Origin: Actinomycetota bacterium
Lineage (GTDB): Bacteria; Actinomycetota; Actinomycetes; Nanopelagicales; Nanopelagicaceae
Assembly: GCA_026392935.1 (NCBI GenBank)
Contig: JAPLBE010000016.1
Location: 101,381 to 165,380 of the forward strand
DNA: 64,000 bases
Direction of reading: 5' to 3'
The notes under the pieces: generated by a model
What the model was told of the DNA's origin: nothing
The model's input: the letters and a program-made list of their open reading frames with translations, nothing else
Databases searched by the model: none
Shown here: piece after piece, positions 38,001-46,766 of the stretch
How the letters are laid out: every line of letters starts with the position of its first letter
Position numbering within the stretch: position 1 is the stretch's first letter
Program-made: the position numbers and the translations under genes

Positions 38001-38281
38001 CTTAAGCTGGCCAGCTTCTCTTTAACAGCAATTGCCGAAGGATTTGTCAGTGCAACGCCATCAGAGAAGAGAAGTGTTGGAACTACGCGGTTACCGCCAT
38101 TTACTTCTTCTACAAAGGTGGCGTATTGCATCTCTTGCTCAACATTGATCTCGCGAAAGGTAATTCCGATTTCACCAAGTTGGCTCTTAAGTCGCTTGCA
38201 GTAGCCACACCAATCAGTGCTAAACATGACAAACTCTTGACCGGAAAGTCCAAGTGAATCTTTGATCGGTGAATCCGTCAT
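37997..38281 (-). CDS. mrx1: Mycoredoxin-type glutaredoxin
   Basis: A 94-residue thioredoxin-fold protein with active site DWCGYCKRL, the CGYC motif of mycoredoxin-1, and VVPTLLFSDG containing the cis-Pro. Mycoredoxins reduce mixed disulfides with mycothiol, the actinobacterial low-molecular-weight thiol. In mycobacteria the homologue lies near uvrD2 (Rv3198A). Here it has moved downstream of kgd, its ATG overlapping the kgd stop by 4 bp (ATGA), so it is co-expressed with the 2-oxoglutarate enzyme. It may be a SigR target, but no SigR promoter is visible. Confidence 0.92.
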   Translation of the reverse strand: MTDSPIKDSLGLSGQEFVMFSTDWCGYCKRLKSQLGEIGITFREINVEQEMQYATFVEEVNGGNRVVPTLLFSDGVALTNPSAIAVKEKLASLS

Positions 38282-41200
38282 CGAGTAAAGGCCTCGTCCA
38301 TTAGCGCCTTTGCTTCATCTTCGTGCAAGTGATGGCTTCCAGTTGCAGGAGAGGCTGATGCGCGACGAGAAATTCTGCGAAGTACACGTGAATCTACGCC
38401 GGTTCCACCAATAGATTCAGTTGTGCTGAGTGCAACGTGTGGCCATGCACCTTGGTTTGCAGGTTCATCTTGGACCCACAACAAGTTTGCATTTGGATGC
38501 TTCTTCGCCTCAACCTCCATCTGCGCAACAGGCAGTGGATACAGGCGTTCTACGCGAACAATTGCGGTGCTTGAATCATTAAGACGATTGCGCTCTGCAA
38601 CTAGATCGTGATAAATCTTTCCAGAGCAGAAAATCAAACGTGATGCGTTGTTGACAGTCGTATCTCCAATAACTGGCAAGAATGTTCCAGATGTGAAATC
38701 ACTTATCGATGAAGCTGCAGCTTTCAAACGCAGCATCGACTTGGGAGTAAAGACAACCATTGGTCGACGCTTTGGATTTGCTGCGTGGAAGCGAAGCAAG
38801 TGGAAGTACGACGCTGGTGTTGATGGTTGAGCTACAGTCATATTCTTTTCAGCACAGAGAGCTAGGAAACGCTCGATGCGTGCTGAAGAGTGATCTGGTC
38901 CTTGGCCTTCATACCCATGTGGCAGAAGAAGAACAACCGATGAACGCTCGCCCCATTTTTGTAGCGCTGAAGAAACAAATTCATCAATAATTGTCTGCGC
39001 ACCGTTTGCGAAGTCTCCGAACTGACCTTCCCAGAGGACAAGCGCTTCTTCGCGCACAACTGAATATCCGTATTCAAATCCCATCGCAGCGTATTCACTC
39101 AGGAGTGAGTCAACAACGAAGAATTGATTTGCATCGGAGATGAGTGAACGAAGTGGGGTCCACTCGTTGCCATTCTCTTTATCAATGATGACAGCGTGAC
39201 GGTTAGAGAAAGTTCCACGCCTAGAGTCTTGTCCAGCAAGGCGAACCGGGCGACCTTCCTTAAGAAGTGAACCGAAAGCCAACATTTCACCAGTTGACCA
39301 GTCAATAGTTGCATCGTTAATTGACTCGGCACGCTTTTGAAGTTGAGGTAACAACTTAGGGTGGATGTTAAATCCTTCAGGAATAGCAACTTGGGTAGCA
39401 GCAATTTCACGTACGAGTTGCTCAGAGATAAATGTTGGAACATCTTCTGCATTTGGAACTATAGGAACTACAAAGTTCGGATCTGAGTGTTCTTCATAGT
39501 TTGCAACGGATGCAAATACTTCTTCTAGTTGGGCCTGGTAATCGCGAGCAATTTCTTCAGCCTCAGCAGGTGTGATATCTCCACGGCCAACGAGAGCCTC
39601 TGTGTACAGCGTACGAGTCGTGCGCTTTGCATCAATGAGCTTGTACATCAATGGCTGAGTAAAGCTTGGCTCGTCACCTTCGTTGTGTCCACGTCGGCGG
39701 TAGCAGACCATGTCGATAACAACATCTTTATTAAATGCTTGGCGATATTCAAATGCTAGATGAGCTACACGAACACATGCTTCTGGATCATCGCCATTAA
39801 CGTGGAAGATAGGAGCTTCGATGAGCTTTGCAACATCAGTTGAATAACGAGAAGTTCGTGAAGAATTTGGTGAAGTAGTGAATCCAACTTGGTTATTTAC
39901 AACAATGTGAATTGTTCCACCAGTGCGATAGCCAGGAAGTTGGGATAGTTGAAGTGTTTCAGCGTTCACGCCTTGGCCAGCAAAAGAGGCATCTCCGTGA
40001 AGCAAAATAGGGAGAACTGAGTATGAGCCCTTTGTATTGAGGCGATCTTGTTTTGCGCGAACAATTCCCTCAAGAACAGGGTTTACCGCTTCAAGGTGTG
40101 ATGGGTTTGCAGCGAGATAAATTTTTGTTGTGGCACCCGATTCAGCGGTGAAGATTCCTTCAGTACCTAAGTGGTACTTCACATCTCCAGAACCATGTAC
40201 TTGGTTTTCCGCATAGTGACCTTGGAATTCCTGGAAGATTTGCCCAACAGATTTACCAGCAATATTTGCAAGCATATTTAGGCGTCCACGGTGTGGCATT
40301 CCGATACATACTTCATCGAGTCCAGCTTCTGCTGCTGCAGAGACAATTGCATCGGTAAGTGGAATAACTGACTCGCCGCCTTCAAGGGAGAAGCGCTTTT
40401 GCCCAACGAACTTTGTCTGCAAGAATGATTCAAAAGCTTCTGCGCTATTAAGTTTACGTAATATACGTAGCTGTTCTTCACGAGGTGGAATTCCTGATAC
40501 GCCTTCAATCTTCTCCTGGAACCACATACGTTCTGCTGGATTTGAAATATGCATATATTCAATTCCGATTGAGCGGCAGTATGCATCGCGCAGAATTCCG
40601 AGAATCTTACGAAGTGGCAAAAATGTCTTTCCACCAAAACCACCAGTTGCGAATTCGCGATCGAGATCCCACAAGGTAAGTCCGTGCGTGCGCACATCAA
40701 GGTCTGGGTGATTGCGCTGTATGTATACAAGCGGATCGATATCAGCCATGAGATGACCCCATGTGCGATATGCGTGAATCAATTCCTGAACACGAGCAGT
40801 CTTATTGATCTCTTCATCTTTAGTAACAGCGAAATCTGCAGCCCAACGAATTGGCTCGTAAGGAATACGTAGCGCTGTAAAGATTTCGTCATAGAAACCA
40901 TCTGCGCCAAGTAGTAGTTCATTAATTCTGCGTAGGTAATCACCAGATTGCGCGCCCTGAATAACGCGGTGATCGTAGGTACTTGTAAGCGTAATTACTT
41001 TGCTGATCGCCATGCGCGCAAGAGTTTCTTCACTCGCACCTTGGAACTCAGCTGGGTAATCCATCGCACCCACGCCAATGATGAGACCTTGACCTTGCAC
41101 CAAACGCGGTACAGAGTGCACAGTCCCAATAGTTCCTGGGTTAGTCAGCGAAACAGTTGTGCCCGCATAATCTTCAACTGTCAGAGTTCCGCTGCGTGCT

Positions 41201-42027
41201 TTCTTAACAATCTCTTCGTAGGCAACCCAGAACTGTCCGAACTCAAGTCCTTCGCAGCCTTTAATTGATGGCACCAATAGTTGACGAGTTCCATCTGGTT
41301 TTGCCAAGTCAATTGCAATACCTAAGTTGATGTGTTCAGGTGTACCAAGTGCTGGCTTTCCATCGAGTTCGCCGTAGAAAGCATTCATCTCTGGCATCGC
41401 ACGAAGCGCCTTAATCATTGCGTAGGCGATGATGTGGGTGAATGAAACTTTTCCACCGCGGCCGCGCTTCAAGTGATTGTTAATAACAATGCGATTATCA
41501 ATCATTAATTTTGCAGGAATTGCACGAACCGAAGTTGCAGTCGGAACAGTAAGTGATGCTTCCATGCTCTGAACAACGCGAGCAGATACTCCGCGAATTG
41601 GTACAAGTGTTGACGCACTTGGTGTTACCAATGTTGGAATTGGTTTTGCAATTGGATCAGCTGGTGTCGCAGGAGTTGTTGCAACATTGCGCACAACAGG
41701 TTGAACGACGGGTTGAGCAGGTGCAACTGGTGCGGCAGCTTGAGCAACTGGGACAACTGGCGCCGCGGCAGCTTGAGTAGCAACGGGCGCAGGTTGTGAA
41801 TTGTTGTAAGAAATATTTGGTGGTGTTACAGGTTTAGGTGTTGGCGGTGTTCCACTCTTTGGCGCATTAGATGCGGGCGCTGTAGCAGCGGGTGCACCTG
41901 ATTGCGGATTATTTTGAAAGTAGGTAACCCATTCGCTTGGTACGGAAGTTGGATCAGTTTGGTATCGCTCGAACATTTCTTCAACGAGCCAATCATTTGC
42001 CCCAAAGTCCTGACCTGATTGCGACAC
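38278..42027 (-). CDS. kgd: Multifunctional 2-oxoglutarate metabolism enzyme Kgd (E1o-E2 fusion)
   Basis: A 1249-residue fused protein that decarboxylates 2-oxoglutarate with thiamine diphosphate and serves as E1/E2 of the actinobacterial 2-oxoglutarate dehydrogenase. Layout: a short N-terminal E1-type segment (NDWLVEEMFERYQTDP, 1-40), a Pro/Ala-rich linker (about 42-130), an E2 acyltransferase domain (about 140-375, with DHRVIQGAQSGDYLRR) and a full E1 domain (about 390-1249, with CIGMPHRGRLNMLANI, LHGDASFAGQG, RRRGHNEGDEPSFTQP and EGQFGDFANGAQ). No lipoyl domain is present, as expected for this type. The GTG start has AAAGGAG 6 nt upstream. An inverted repeat lies about 30 bp before the start. 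Confidence 0.96.
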   Translation of the reverse strand: MSQSGQDFGANDWLVEEMFERYQTDPTSVPSEWVTYFQNNPQSGAPAATAPASNAPKSGTPPTPKPVTPPNISYNNSQPAPVATQAAAAPVVPVAQAAAPVAPAQPVVQPVVRNVATTPATPADPIAKPIPTLVTPSASTLVPIRGVSARVVQSMEASLTVPTATSVRAIPAKLMIDNRIVINNHLKRGRGGKVSFTHIIAYAMIKALRAMPEMNAFYGELDGKPALGTPEHINLGIAIDLAKPDGTRQLLVPSIKGCEGLEFGQFWVAYEEIVKKARSGTLTVEDYAGTTVSLTNPGTIGTVHSVPRLVQGQGLIIGVGAMDYPAEFQGASEETLARMAISKVITLTSTYDHRVIQGAQSGDYLRRINELLLGADGFYDEIFTALRIPYEPIRWAADFAVTKDEEINKTARVQELIHAYRTWGHLMADIDPLVYIQRNHPDLDVRTHGLTLWDLDREFATGGFGGKTFLPLRKILGILRDAYCRSIGIEYMHISNPAERMWFQEKIEGVSGIPPREEQLRILRKLNSAEAFESFLQTKFVGQKRFSLEGGESVIPLTDAIVSAAAEAGLDEVCIGMPHRGRLNMLANIAGKSVGQIFQEFQGHYAENQVHGSGDVKYHLGTEGIFTAESGATTKIYLAANPSHLEAVNPVLEGIVRAKQDRLNTKGSYSVLPILLHGDASFAGQGVNAETLQLSQLPGYRTGGTIHIVVNNQVGFTTSPNSSRTSRYSTDVAKLIEAPIFHVNGDDPEACVRVAHLAFEYRQAFNKDVVIDMVCYRRRGHNEGDEPSFTQPLMYKLIDAKRTTRTLYTEALVGRGDITPAEAEEIARDYQAQLEEVFASVANYEEHSDPNFVVPIVPNAEDVPTFISEQLVREIAATQVAIPEGFNIHPKLLPQLQKRAESINDATIDWSTGEMLAFGSLLKEGRPVRLAGQDSRRGTFSNRHAVIIDKENGNEWTPLRSLISDANQFFVVDSLLSEYAAMGFEYGYSVVREEALVLWEGQFGDFANGAQTIIDEFVSSALQKWGERSSVVLLLPHGYEGQGPDHSSARIERFLALCAEKNMTVAQPSTPASYFHLLRFHAANPKRRPMVVFTPKSMLRLKAAASSISDFTSGTFLPVIGDTTVNNASRLIFCSGKIYHDLVAERNRLNDSSTAIVRVERLYPLPVAQMEVEAKKHPNANLLWVQDEPANQGAWPHVALSTTESIGGTGVDSRVLRRISRRASASPATGSHHLHEDEAKALMDEAFTR

Positions 42028-42055
42028 TGAGCGCTCCTTTGCGTTCTTGCGTACT

Positions 42056-42079
42056 TATCTATTACGTAGAAAATAGATA
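42056..42079. promoter_or_regulatory. Inverted repeat upstream of kgd, possible operator
   Basis: TATCTATT (42056-42063) and AATAGATA (42072-42079) are perfect 8-bp arms around an 8-nt centre. It lies 28 bp upstream of the kgd start, over the likely promoter region of that gene, in an unusually long 206-bp divergent gap. The size fits a dimeric repressor site, but part of the symmetry could come from overlapping AT-rich -10 sequences. Confidence 0.4.
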
Positions 42080-42233
42080 TATATCCTGTAACTGAACGTG
42101 GCTAAGACTATCGGCTCGACCTGCCGCAAATAAATCGCATATCCAGCACAATCAGCGCGAGATTGAGCACAGTTCTCACTTTCATCGGCTTTCCTGAGAG
42201 GCGGCGGTATCCATTTTTTGAGACAGTTGCCCC

Positions 42234-43007
42234 ATGTGCGCAGCAGAAACACGCCCCCTAGCCGTTATCACCGGTGGTAGCCGAGGCTTGGGATTCGAAA
42301 CTGCAAAAGCGTTAGCCCTCAAAGGTTTTGATATCGCGCTGATTGCAAAGGATTCAGTAAGACTCACAGAGGCTGCCGAAACAATTCGCACACATGCGGC
42401 AAGTAGTTCACAGTCACCTGCTCCACATATTTCAACATTTACCTGCGATCTCGAGAATCCGCAGCTGGTGCGCGAACTCATTGATTCACTCACTCAATCT
42501 CTACCAACACCGGCACTTCTCATTCTTGCCCATGGCGTCATGAGCGAAAAAATGTCGAAGACGTTAAGAACTAATGATGCCGAATGGCGCCGAGTGATGG
42601 CAATTAATTTGGATTCTGTTTTCCAACTTGTAAATGGAATTGCACCAGCAATGGCCGATGCCCGCAATGGTCGAGTAATTATCTTCTCTGCATGCTTAGG
42701 GCGAATGTCAGGTCCGGGAAATGCCGGCGGTCTTGCTCCCTATCGAATTAGTAAAGCGGGAGTAAATGCACTCGTTCGCAATCTTGCACATGAAACAGGA
42801 CTCGGCGCTCGCGGATTCCTCGTTGATGCAATCTGTCCTAATCATTCGCGCACAGATATGGGTGGCCCTGATGCGCCACGCTCTGCCGAAGAAGGTGCAG
42901 CAACTGCAGTCTGGTTAGCAACACGATCTTTTAATTCTGCAGGAACAACTGATGCAGAAAAAGTTACAGGCGTTCTGTGGGAAGACCACCAGATTGTTCC
43001 TTGGTAA
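42234..43007 (+). CDS. Short-chain dehydrogenase/reductase
   Basis: A 257-residue classical SDR. The NAD(P)-binding motif is TGGSRGLGFETAKAL (TGxxxGxG), followed by LILAHGVMS in place of the NNAG motif and the catalytic YRISKAG (Tyr-x3-Lys). The substrate-side Ser is probably in the IIFSACLGRMSGPG segment. The C-terminal region DAICPNHSRTDMGGPDAPRSAEEGAATAVWLATR matches typical SDRs. The substrate is unknown, though carbonyl-reductase-like activity is plausible. No strong Shine-Dalgarno sequence or TANNNT hexamer stands at the usual distance. The gene converges on the small membrane protein gene with zero spacing. Confidence 0.88.
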   Translation: MCAAETRPLAVITGGSRGLGFETAKALALKGFDIALIAKDSVRLTEAAETIRTHAASSSQSPAPHISTFTCDLENPQLVRELIDSLTQSLPTPALLILAHGVMSEKMSKTLRTNDAEWRRVMAINLDSVFQLVNGIAPAMADARNGRVIIFSACLGRMSGPGNAGGLAPYRISKAGVNALVRNLAHETGLGARGFLVDAICPNHSRTDMGGPDAPRSAEEGAATAVWLATRSFNSAGTTDAEKVTGVLWEDHQIVPW

Positions 43008-43391
43008 TTAGCGAGCTCCGCCCTCTTCTTTCGAGATCATAAAAGTGAGATATAAAGCCGGAAGCGCAAGTGCCAAAATGATTACTGCACCGATATAGAA
43101 GGCTCCTTGAATCTGATAGTAAGCAACTCCCACCGCAATTAAGTTGGCCAAAATAGTTGGTGATCGCCCATAGTTCTTGCCATTTACAAACCCTCGTGCA
43201 CATGCAAATAAACCTGCCGCACCCAATGCCGCAAAAACAATAACTCCCAATAACGGAGCCATTTCCTTCTCTTCGTGGGTAAATCCCATGACCGTCATAT
43301 ATGCACCTAGGGCAAACACGAGGCTAGCTTCCACATAAAGCAGGGATGCCACAGTGGCGCGCTTGGGGGAAAGGTTGGGAGTGTTACTCAT
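43008..43391 (-). CDS. Four-helix integral membrane protein, unknown function
   Basis: A 127-residue protein with four predicted transmembrane segments: about 14-36 (SLLYVEASLVFALGAYMTVM), 45-65 (PLLGVIVFAALGAAGLFACA), 75-95 (PTILANLIAVGVAYYQIQG) and 97-120 (FYIGAVIILALALPALYLTFMI). It has charged loops and an acidic-basic tail. I do not recognise a named family with certainty. TAAAGT ends 7 nt before the ATG at 43391, which supports this start over a reading 29 codons longer that would overlap the divergent GGDEF-like gene. Confidence 0.75.
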   Translation of the reverse strand: MSNTPNLSPKRATVASLLYVEASLVFALGAYMTVMGFTHEEKEMAPLLGVIVFAALGAAGLFACARGFVNGKNYGRSPTILANLIAVGVAYYQIQGAFYIGAVIILALALPALYLTFMISKEEGGAR

Positions 43392-43398
43392 GAACGCA

Positions 43399-43404
43399 AC
43401 TTTA
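43399..43404 (-). promoter_or_regulatory. Predicted leaderless -10 of the four-helix membrane protein gene
   Basis: TAAAGT on the minus strand, 7 nt before the ATG at 43391. Confidence 0.5.
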
Positions 43405-43436
43405 TCAGTGACTTCTTGCTTGAGTGCGGAAAGAAA

Positions 43437-43925
43437 ATGACATTTGCTCATGATGGCCTGCGAGATTCGTTCACTCATTTAGCTGCACCACCATATTTTT
43501 ATGAAAATCTTCGAAGAGAGTTAGGTATTGCAGAGCGAAACAAATCACGAATTAGTCTGATTAAGTTTCTCATTAATGGAGATGAAGGAGATTCCATCCC
43601 GGACTCTCATTACGAGGCAGCAATCCTTTCATTTGCAGAAGTACTTAAAGCTTCGATTCGATCTGAGGATTTATGTGCAAGGCTTGGTAGATTGGAATTC
43701 ACCTTGATTATTAAAGCCTCTCAGGAGTTGGCAATTTCTTTAGCAGAGCGCGTGATCAATTCCTGGACCATTCAGCACTTTGATTGTTCTTATGCAGTGC
43801 TAGCTGTCCATATAGGGGAAAGTCCCTTAGAAATTCTTAATAGATTAGATAACCAAGAGTTACGGACTACAACGTTTAGTGAACAAGGCGAGACTTCATC
43901 CACACCTAACTCTATTTTGTTCTAA
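43437..43925 (+). CDS. Degenerate GGDEF-domain protein heading the Tad locus
   Basis: A 162-residue protein that fits one GGDEF-type fold: FYENLRRELGIAERNKSRISLIKFLI, then LSFAEVLKASIRSEDLCARLGRLEFTLIIKAS and a helix ELAISLAERVI. The alignment R82-L-G-R-L-E-F88 falls on the RxGGDEF signature, so the catalytic loop reads GRLEF instead of GGDEF. The first metal-binding Asp is also missing. It is therefore unlikely to make cyclic-di-GMP; it may bind a nucleotide or only act as a scaffold. It ends 30 bp before tadA, in the slot where a TadZ-type localisation protein often sits. The fold call is by eye. Confidence 0.6.
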   Translation: MTFAHDGLRDSFTHLAAPPYFYENLRRELGIAERNKSRISLIKFLINGDEGDSIPDSHYEAAILSFAEVLKASIRSEDLCARLGRLEFTLIIKASQELAISLAERVINSWTIQHFDCSYAVLAVHIGESPLEILNRLDNQELRTTTFSEQGETSSTPNSILF

Positions 43926-43943
43926 TGTTTGTCGTCTTGGCTC

Positions 43944-43949
43944 TAATTT
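43944..43949 (+). promoter_or_regulatory. Predicted leaderless -10 of tadA
   Basis: TAATTT, 6 nt before the tadA ATG at 43956. It would let the Tad genes be transcribed apart from the GGDEF-like gene. Confidence 0.45.
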
Positions 43950-43955
43950 GCCCAC

Positions 43956-44945
43956 ATGGATACCATGGACATGGAGGTTGTGTTTGGACCACTTGCGGAG
44001 TTCATCCGTGATCCGAGTGTTGAAGAAATATGGATTAATTCACCAGAGAGAATATTTGTCGCTCGCGCTGGCAAGAGCCATCTCACAAATCTAGTTCTTA
44101 CAACTGAAGCAGTGAGAGATTTGGTTGATAGAACTCTTCTGTGGAGTGGTAGACGCCTAGATACATCTCAACCATTCGTAGATGCTCGACTGCCGGATGG
44201 CAGCCGATTGCATGTCGTAATCCCTGAAATTACTTCACAACATTGGGCAGTAAATATCCGCAAACATTTACTTCGCCGACTAGGTCTACAAGATCTTGCC
44301 AATCTTGGCGTCATGTCAACGACTATTGCCGCGCAACTAACCGATGCCGTGCGAAATGGTCTGAACATTATTGTGAGTGGCGGAACTCAAGCCGGGAAAA
44401 CCACTCTCCTTAACGCACTTACTTCAGAAATTCCAATATCTCAACGCGTGATAACTATTGAGGAAGTTTTCGAGCTTCACCCCAATGTTCCAGATCTTGT
44501 ACAAATGCAAACCCGTAGTCCTAACTTGCAAGGAGAGGGAGAGATTCCACTACGCAAGTTGATAAAGGAAGCGCTAAGAATGCGCCCTTCCCGAATAGTG
44601 ATTGGCGAGGTGCGCGAAGCTGAAGCTCTTGACTTGCTGATAGCACTGAATTCAGGCTTACCAGGGATGGGAACAATTCACGCAAATTCAGCTCGAGATG
44701 CAATTACCAAGTTACAAACTTTACCTTTACTTGCTGGTGAAAACATTTCCCATAAATTCATTGCACCCACAGTTGCTTCCGCGATTGATCTAGTAATACA
44801 AGTTTCATTAGCTCCCGATGGATTTCGGCGAATAGTCGAAATAGCGTCAGTAACTGGTCGGTATGAGAATGACCGAGCAGAGATAGAAAATATCTGGTCC
44901 TGGAATGGAACAACTTATGACAGAGGATTAGGCGTGTTCAAATGA
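43956..44945 (+). CDS. tadA: Tad pilus/secretion ATPase TadA (CpaF)
   Basis: A 329-residue VirB11-like ATPase that powers Flp/Tad pilus assembly at the inner face of the membrane. An N-terminal domain (DPSVEEIWINSPERIFVARAGK, RRLDTSQPFVDARLPDGSRLHVVIP) is followed by Walker A SGGTQAGKTTLLNAL, the Asp-box-like TIEEVFELHP, Walker B RIVIGEVREAEALDLL and the His box GTIHANSARDAITKL. All catalytic motifs are intact. It is shorter than many CpaF proteins because the long N-terminal region is missing, as is common for actinobacterial versions. The ATG is followed closely by a second in-frame ATG at 43965. The stop overlaps tadB by 4 bp. Confidence 0.92.
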   Translation: MDTMDMEVVFGPLAEFIRDPSVEEIWINSPERIFVARAGKSHLTNLVLTTEAVRDLVDRTLLWSGRRLDTSQPFVDARLPDGSRLHVVIPEITSQHWAVNIRKHLLRRLGLQDLANLGVMSTTIAAQLTDAVRNGLNIIVSGGTQAGKTTLLNALTSEIPISQRVITIEEVFELHPNVPDLVQMQTRSPNLQGEGEIPLRKLIKEALRMRPSRIVIGEVREAEALDLLIALNSGLPGMGTIHANSARDAITKLQTLPLLAGENISHKFIAPTVASAIDLVIQVSLAPDGFRRIVEIASVTGRYENDRAEIENIWSWNGTTYDRGLGVFK

Positions 44946-45676
44946 GAAAATACTCGAACAGATTTGCTGAACAAATCAAAGTCGTATTTTTCATGTTAGT
45001 GGCCCTTGGATTTGTATTTGCATTCTCATCTTCCATAGTTATCGCTTTGGCTTTTTCAATATTCGTTGGGGTTTTTCTCACTTTGGCCCTGAGAAAAACT
45101 GAGAATAGGAAATCTCTAGAGATTCAAGCAGCAGCACCGGAGATGATTGATCATCTGATTTCTGGTTTGCAGTCGGGGTTATCTCTAAATGAGTGCCTTG
45201 TCGGACTATCTACGAGAGGGCCGGCAGTTTTAAAGCCCTTTTTCGAAAAGTTTCGAATTAATGTTTATGGCTCTGGAGATTTTGCAGCCTCTCTTGAGCA
45301 AATCAAAGGCGAATTATCCGAACCGTCAACAGATCTAATAATCGAATCCCTCTTGATGTCAAAGACTTTAGGTGGTGCTGAACTGATGAATATTCTCAGG
45401 CTTTTGGGAAATTTTATTCGCGAGGATTTGGCACTGAGAAGAGAGATTCTTGTTAAGCAGAGCTGGATTAAGAATTCAGCGCACCTATCTGCATCTGCGC
45501 CATGGATTCTCCTATTGCTTCTTTCTACTCAGCCCAGCACCTCTCAGGCATATGCGACAAAAACTGGAGTCGTGATTCTTCTTTCAGGGCTTGTGCTTAC
45601 ATCTATGGCATATCTGTGGATGAATCACCTCGCAAAATTGCCGCAACAGTCAAGAGTCTTTGCGGGAATTCAATGA
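44942..45676 (+). CDS. tadB: Tad pilus inner-membrane platform protein TadB
   Basis: A 244-residue type II secretion F-domain protein. Two N-terminal transmembrane segments (about 13-55) precede the cytoplasmic helical F-domain (MIDHLISGLQSGLSLNECLVGLS, TDLIIESLLMSKTLGGAELMNILRLLGNFI), and two more helices end the protein. It forms the assembly platform with TadC and is driven by TadA. Start and stop overlap neighbouring genes by 4 bp (ATGA) each, so tadA-tadB-tadC are translated as a unit. Confidence 0.88.
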   Translation: MRKYSNRFAEQIKVVFFMLVALGFVFAFSSSIVIALAFSIFVGVFLTLALRKTENRKSLEIQAAAPEMIDHLISGLQSGLSLNECLVGLSTRGPAVLKPFFEKFRINVYGSGDFAASLEQIKGELSEPSTDLIIESLLMSKTLGGAELMNILRLLGNFIREDLALRREILVKQSWIKNSAHLSASAPWILLLLLSTQPSTSQAYATKTGVVILLSGLVLTSMAYLWMNHLAKLPQQSRVFAGIQ

Positions 45677-46467
45677 GGCAATCATTACTAGTTTCCATTT
45701 TCTTTCTAGCCCCTGCTTTCGCACTTGCTAATGAAGAATTTTCCATAGAGAACTTTGCCTTAAGGGCCATCCAGAAAAGTGGAGATCGGACTTCAGCCAG
45801 GGAAAAACTTGAAGAAATTGGGCTAGCCGGCGAGATCCACTATGAGAATTTTCGACTCAAGCAACTGACATATTCATTCCTAATCGCATTTCCAATTAGT
45901 CTCGTAAGCCTCGCATCAGGTAATTCAATTCCGTTAATCTCTCTTACTATTGCAACAGTAGCGCTTGTAACCTTTGCCTTCTTTGAGAAATCACTCAACC
46001 GAAAAGTCACAAATCATCGCGCTCGTATCGAATCAGATTTTCCAGGTGTTATAGAAATGATGACACTTGCTCTCTCTGCGGGCGAGACGCCTCTTTCGGT
46101 CTTGGAAAGAGTGTCATTACGAGGTTCAGGACCACTAGTTGATGAATTCTCGAAAGTTGTAAAAGACGTACGAACTGGGATCCCCTTTAGCAATTCATTG
46201 GATTCAATGAGTCGGCGAGTTCAGTCACATACATTGAGAAGGTTTGCGGATGCTTTAGTAATTGCGGTGATGCGTGGAGCTCCGCTAATCGAAGTTTTGC
46301 ATAGCCATGCTCGAGAAGCCCGTGAGATGCAGAGAAATCAAATTTTGAGGGCTGCTGGAAAATCAGAGATTTCGATGATGATTCCTGTCGTTTTTCTCAT
46401 ACTTCCCATTTCAATTTTATTTGCCTTATGGCCGTCGTTATCAAATCTAAACCTATTCGCAGCGTAA
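45673..46467 (+). CDS. tadC: Tad pilus inner-membrane platform protein TadC
   Basis: A 264-residue second F-domain platform protein. The N-terminus (LLVSIFFLAPAFALANEE) is hydrophobic and signal-like. It is followed by a helical segment, two transmembrane helices (about 70-115), the F-domain DFPGVIEMMTLALSAGETPLSVLERVSLRGSGPLVDEFSKVVKDV and a C-terminal helix MMIPVVFLILPISILFALWPSL. The ATG at 45673 overlaps the tadB stop. The frame runs open 57 codons further back through tadB, but that part has no family character. A 50-bp gap with its own Shine-Dalgarno sequence separates it from the pilin-like gene. Confidence 0.88.
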   Translation: MRQSLLVSIFFLAPAFALANEEFSIENFALRAIQKSGDRTSAREKLEEIGLAGEIHYENFRLKQLTYSFLIAFPISLVSLASGNSIPLISLTIATVALVTFAFFEKSLNRKVTNHRARIESDFPGVIEMMTLALSAGETPLSVLERVSLRGSGPLVDEFSKVVKDVRTGIPFSNSLDSMSRRVQSHTLRRFADALVIAVMRGAPLIEVLHSHAREAREMQRNQILRAAGKSEISMMIPVVFLILPISILFALWPSLSNLNLFAA

Positions 46468-46517
46468 AACTTGATTACGTGTCAACAGTAAAACCCTACA
46501 AATAGAGAGAAGGCAGT

Positions 46518-46766
46518 ATGAATAAAGTAATGAATCTCATCAACAAGCAGGTGACACTTTTTTGGAATTTTTGTTATTTGCAACTCTCGAAATGGAGAAA
46601 AAGTCGTATTTATCAAGCCATAAATAATGAACGCGGGGATGTCCCTGGGTGGGTTCTCGTTGTTCTAATGACTACGGGCCTCGTGACTGCTATCTGGACA
46701 ATCGCTGCTCCAAGGCTTACAGCTATTTTAAAAAATTCGTTGGATGCGATGAACGGGATCCACTAG
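46518..46766 (+). CDS. Flp pilin-like small membrane protein
   Basis: An 82-residue protein with an unusually long hydrophilic N-terminus (about 45 residues), the sequence NNERGDVPGWVLVVLMTTG and a single transmembrane helix to about residue 67, ending in ILKNSLDAMNGIH. The position after tadC and the single helix following a Gly/Glu-containing motif suggest the major Flp-like pilin. However, there is no clear G-x4-E prepilin cleavage site, and the leader is longer than usual. AAGG lies 6 nt before the ATG. It might instead be a pilin accessory protein. Confidence 0.55.
   Translation: MNKVMNLINKQVTLFWNFCYLQLSKWRKSRIYQAINNERGDVPGWVLVVLMTTGLVTAIWTIAAPRLTAILKNSLDAMNGIH

Noticed and set aside
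45502-45672. 57-codon N-terminal extension of tadC
   Set aside because: Runs through the end of tadB in another frame; the ATG at 45673 overlaps the tadB stop in the usual ATGA manner.
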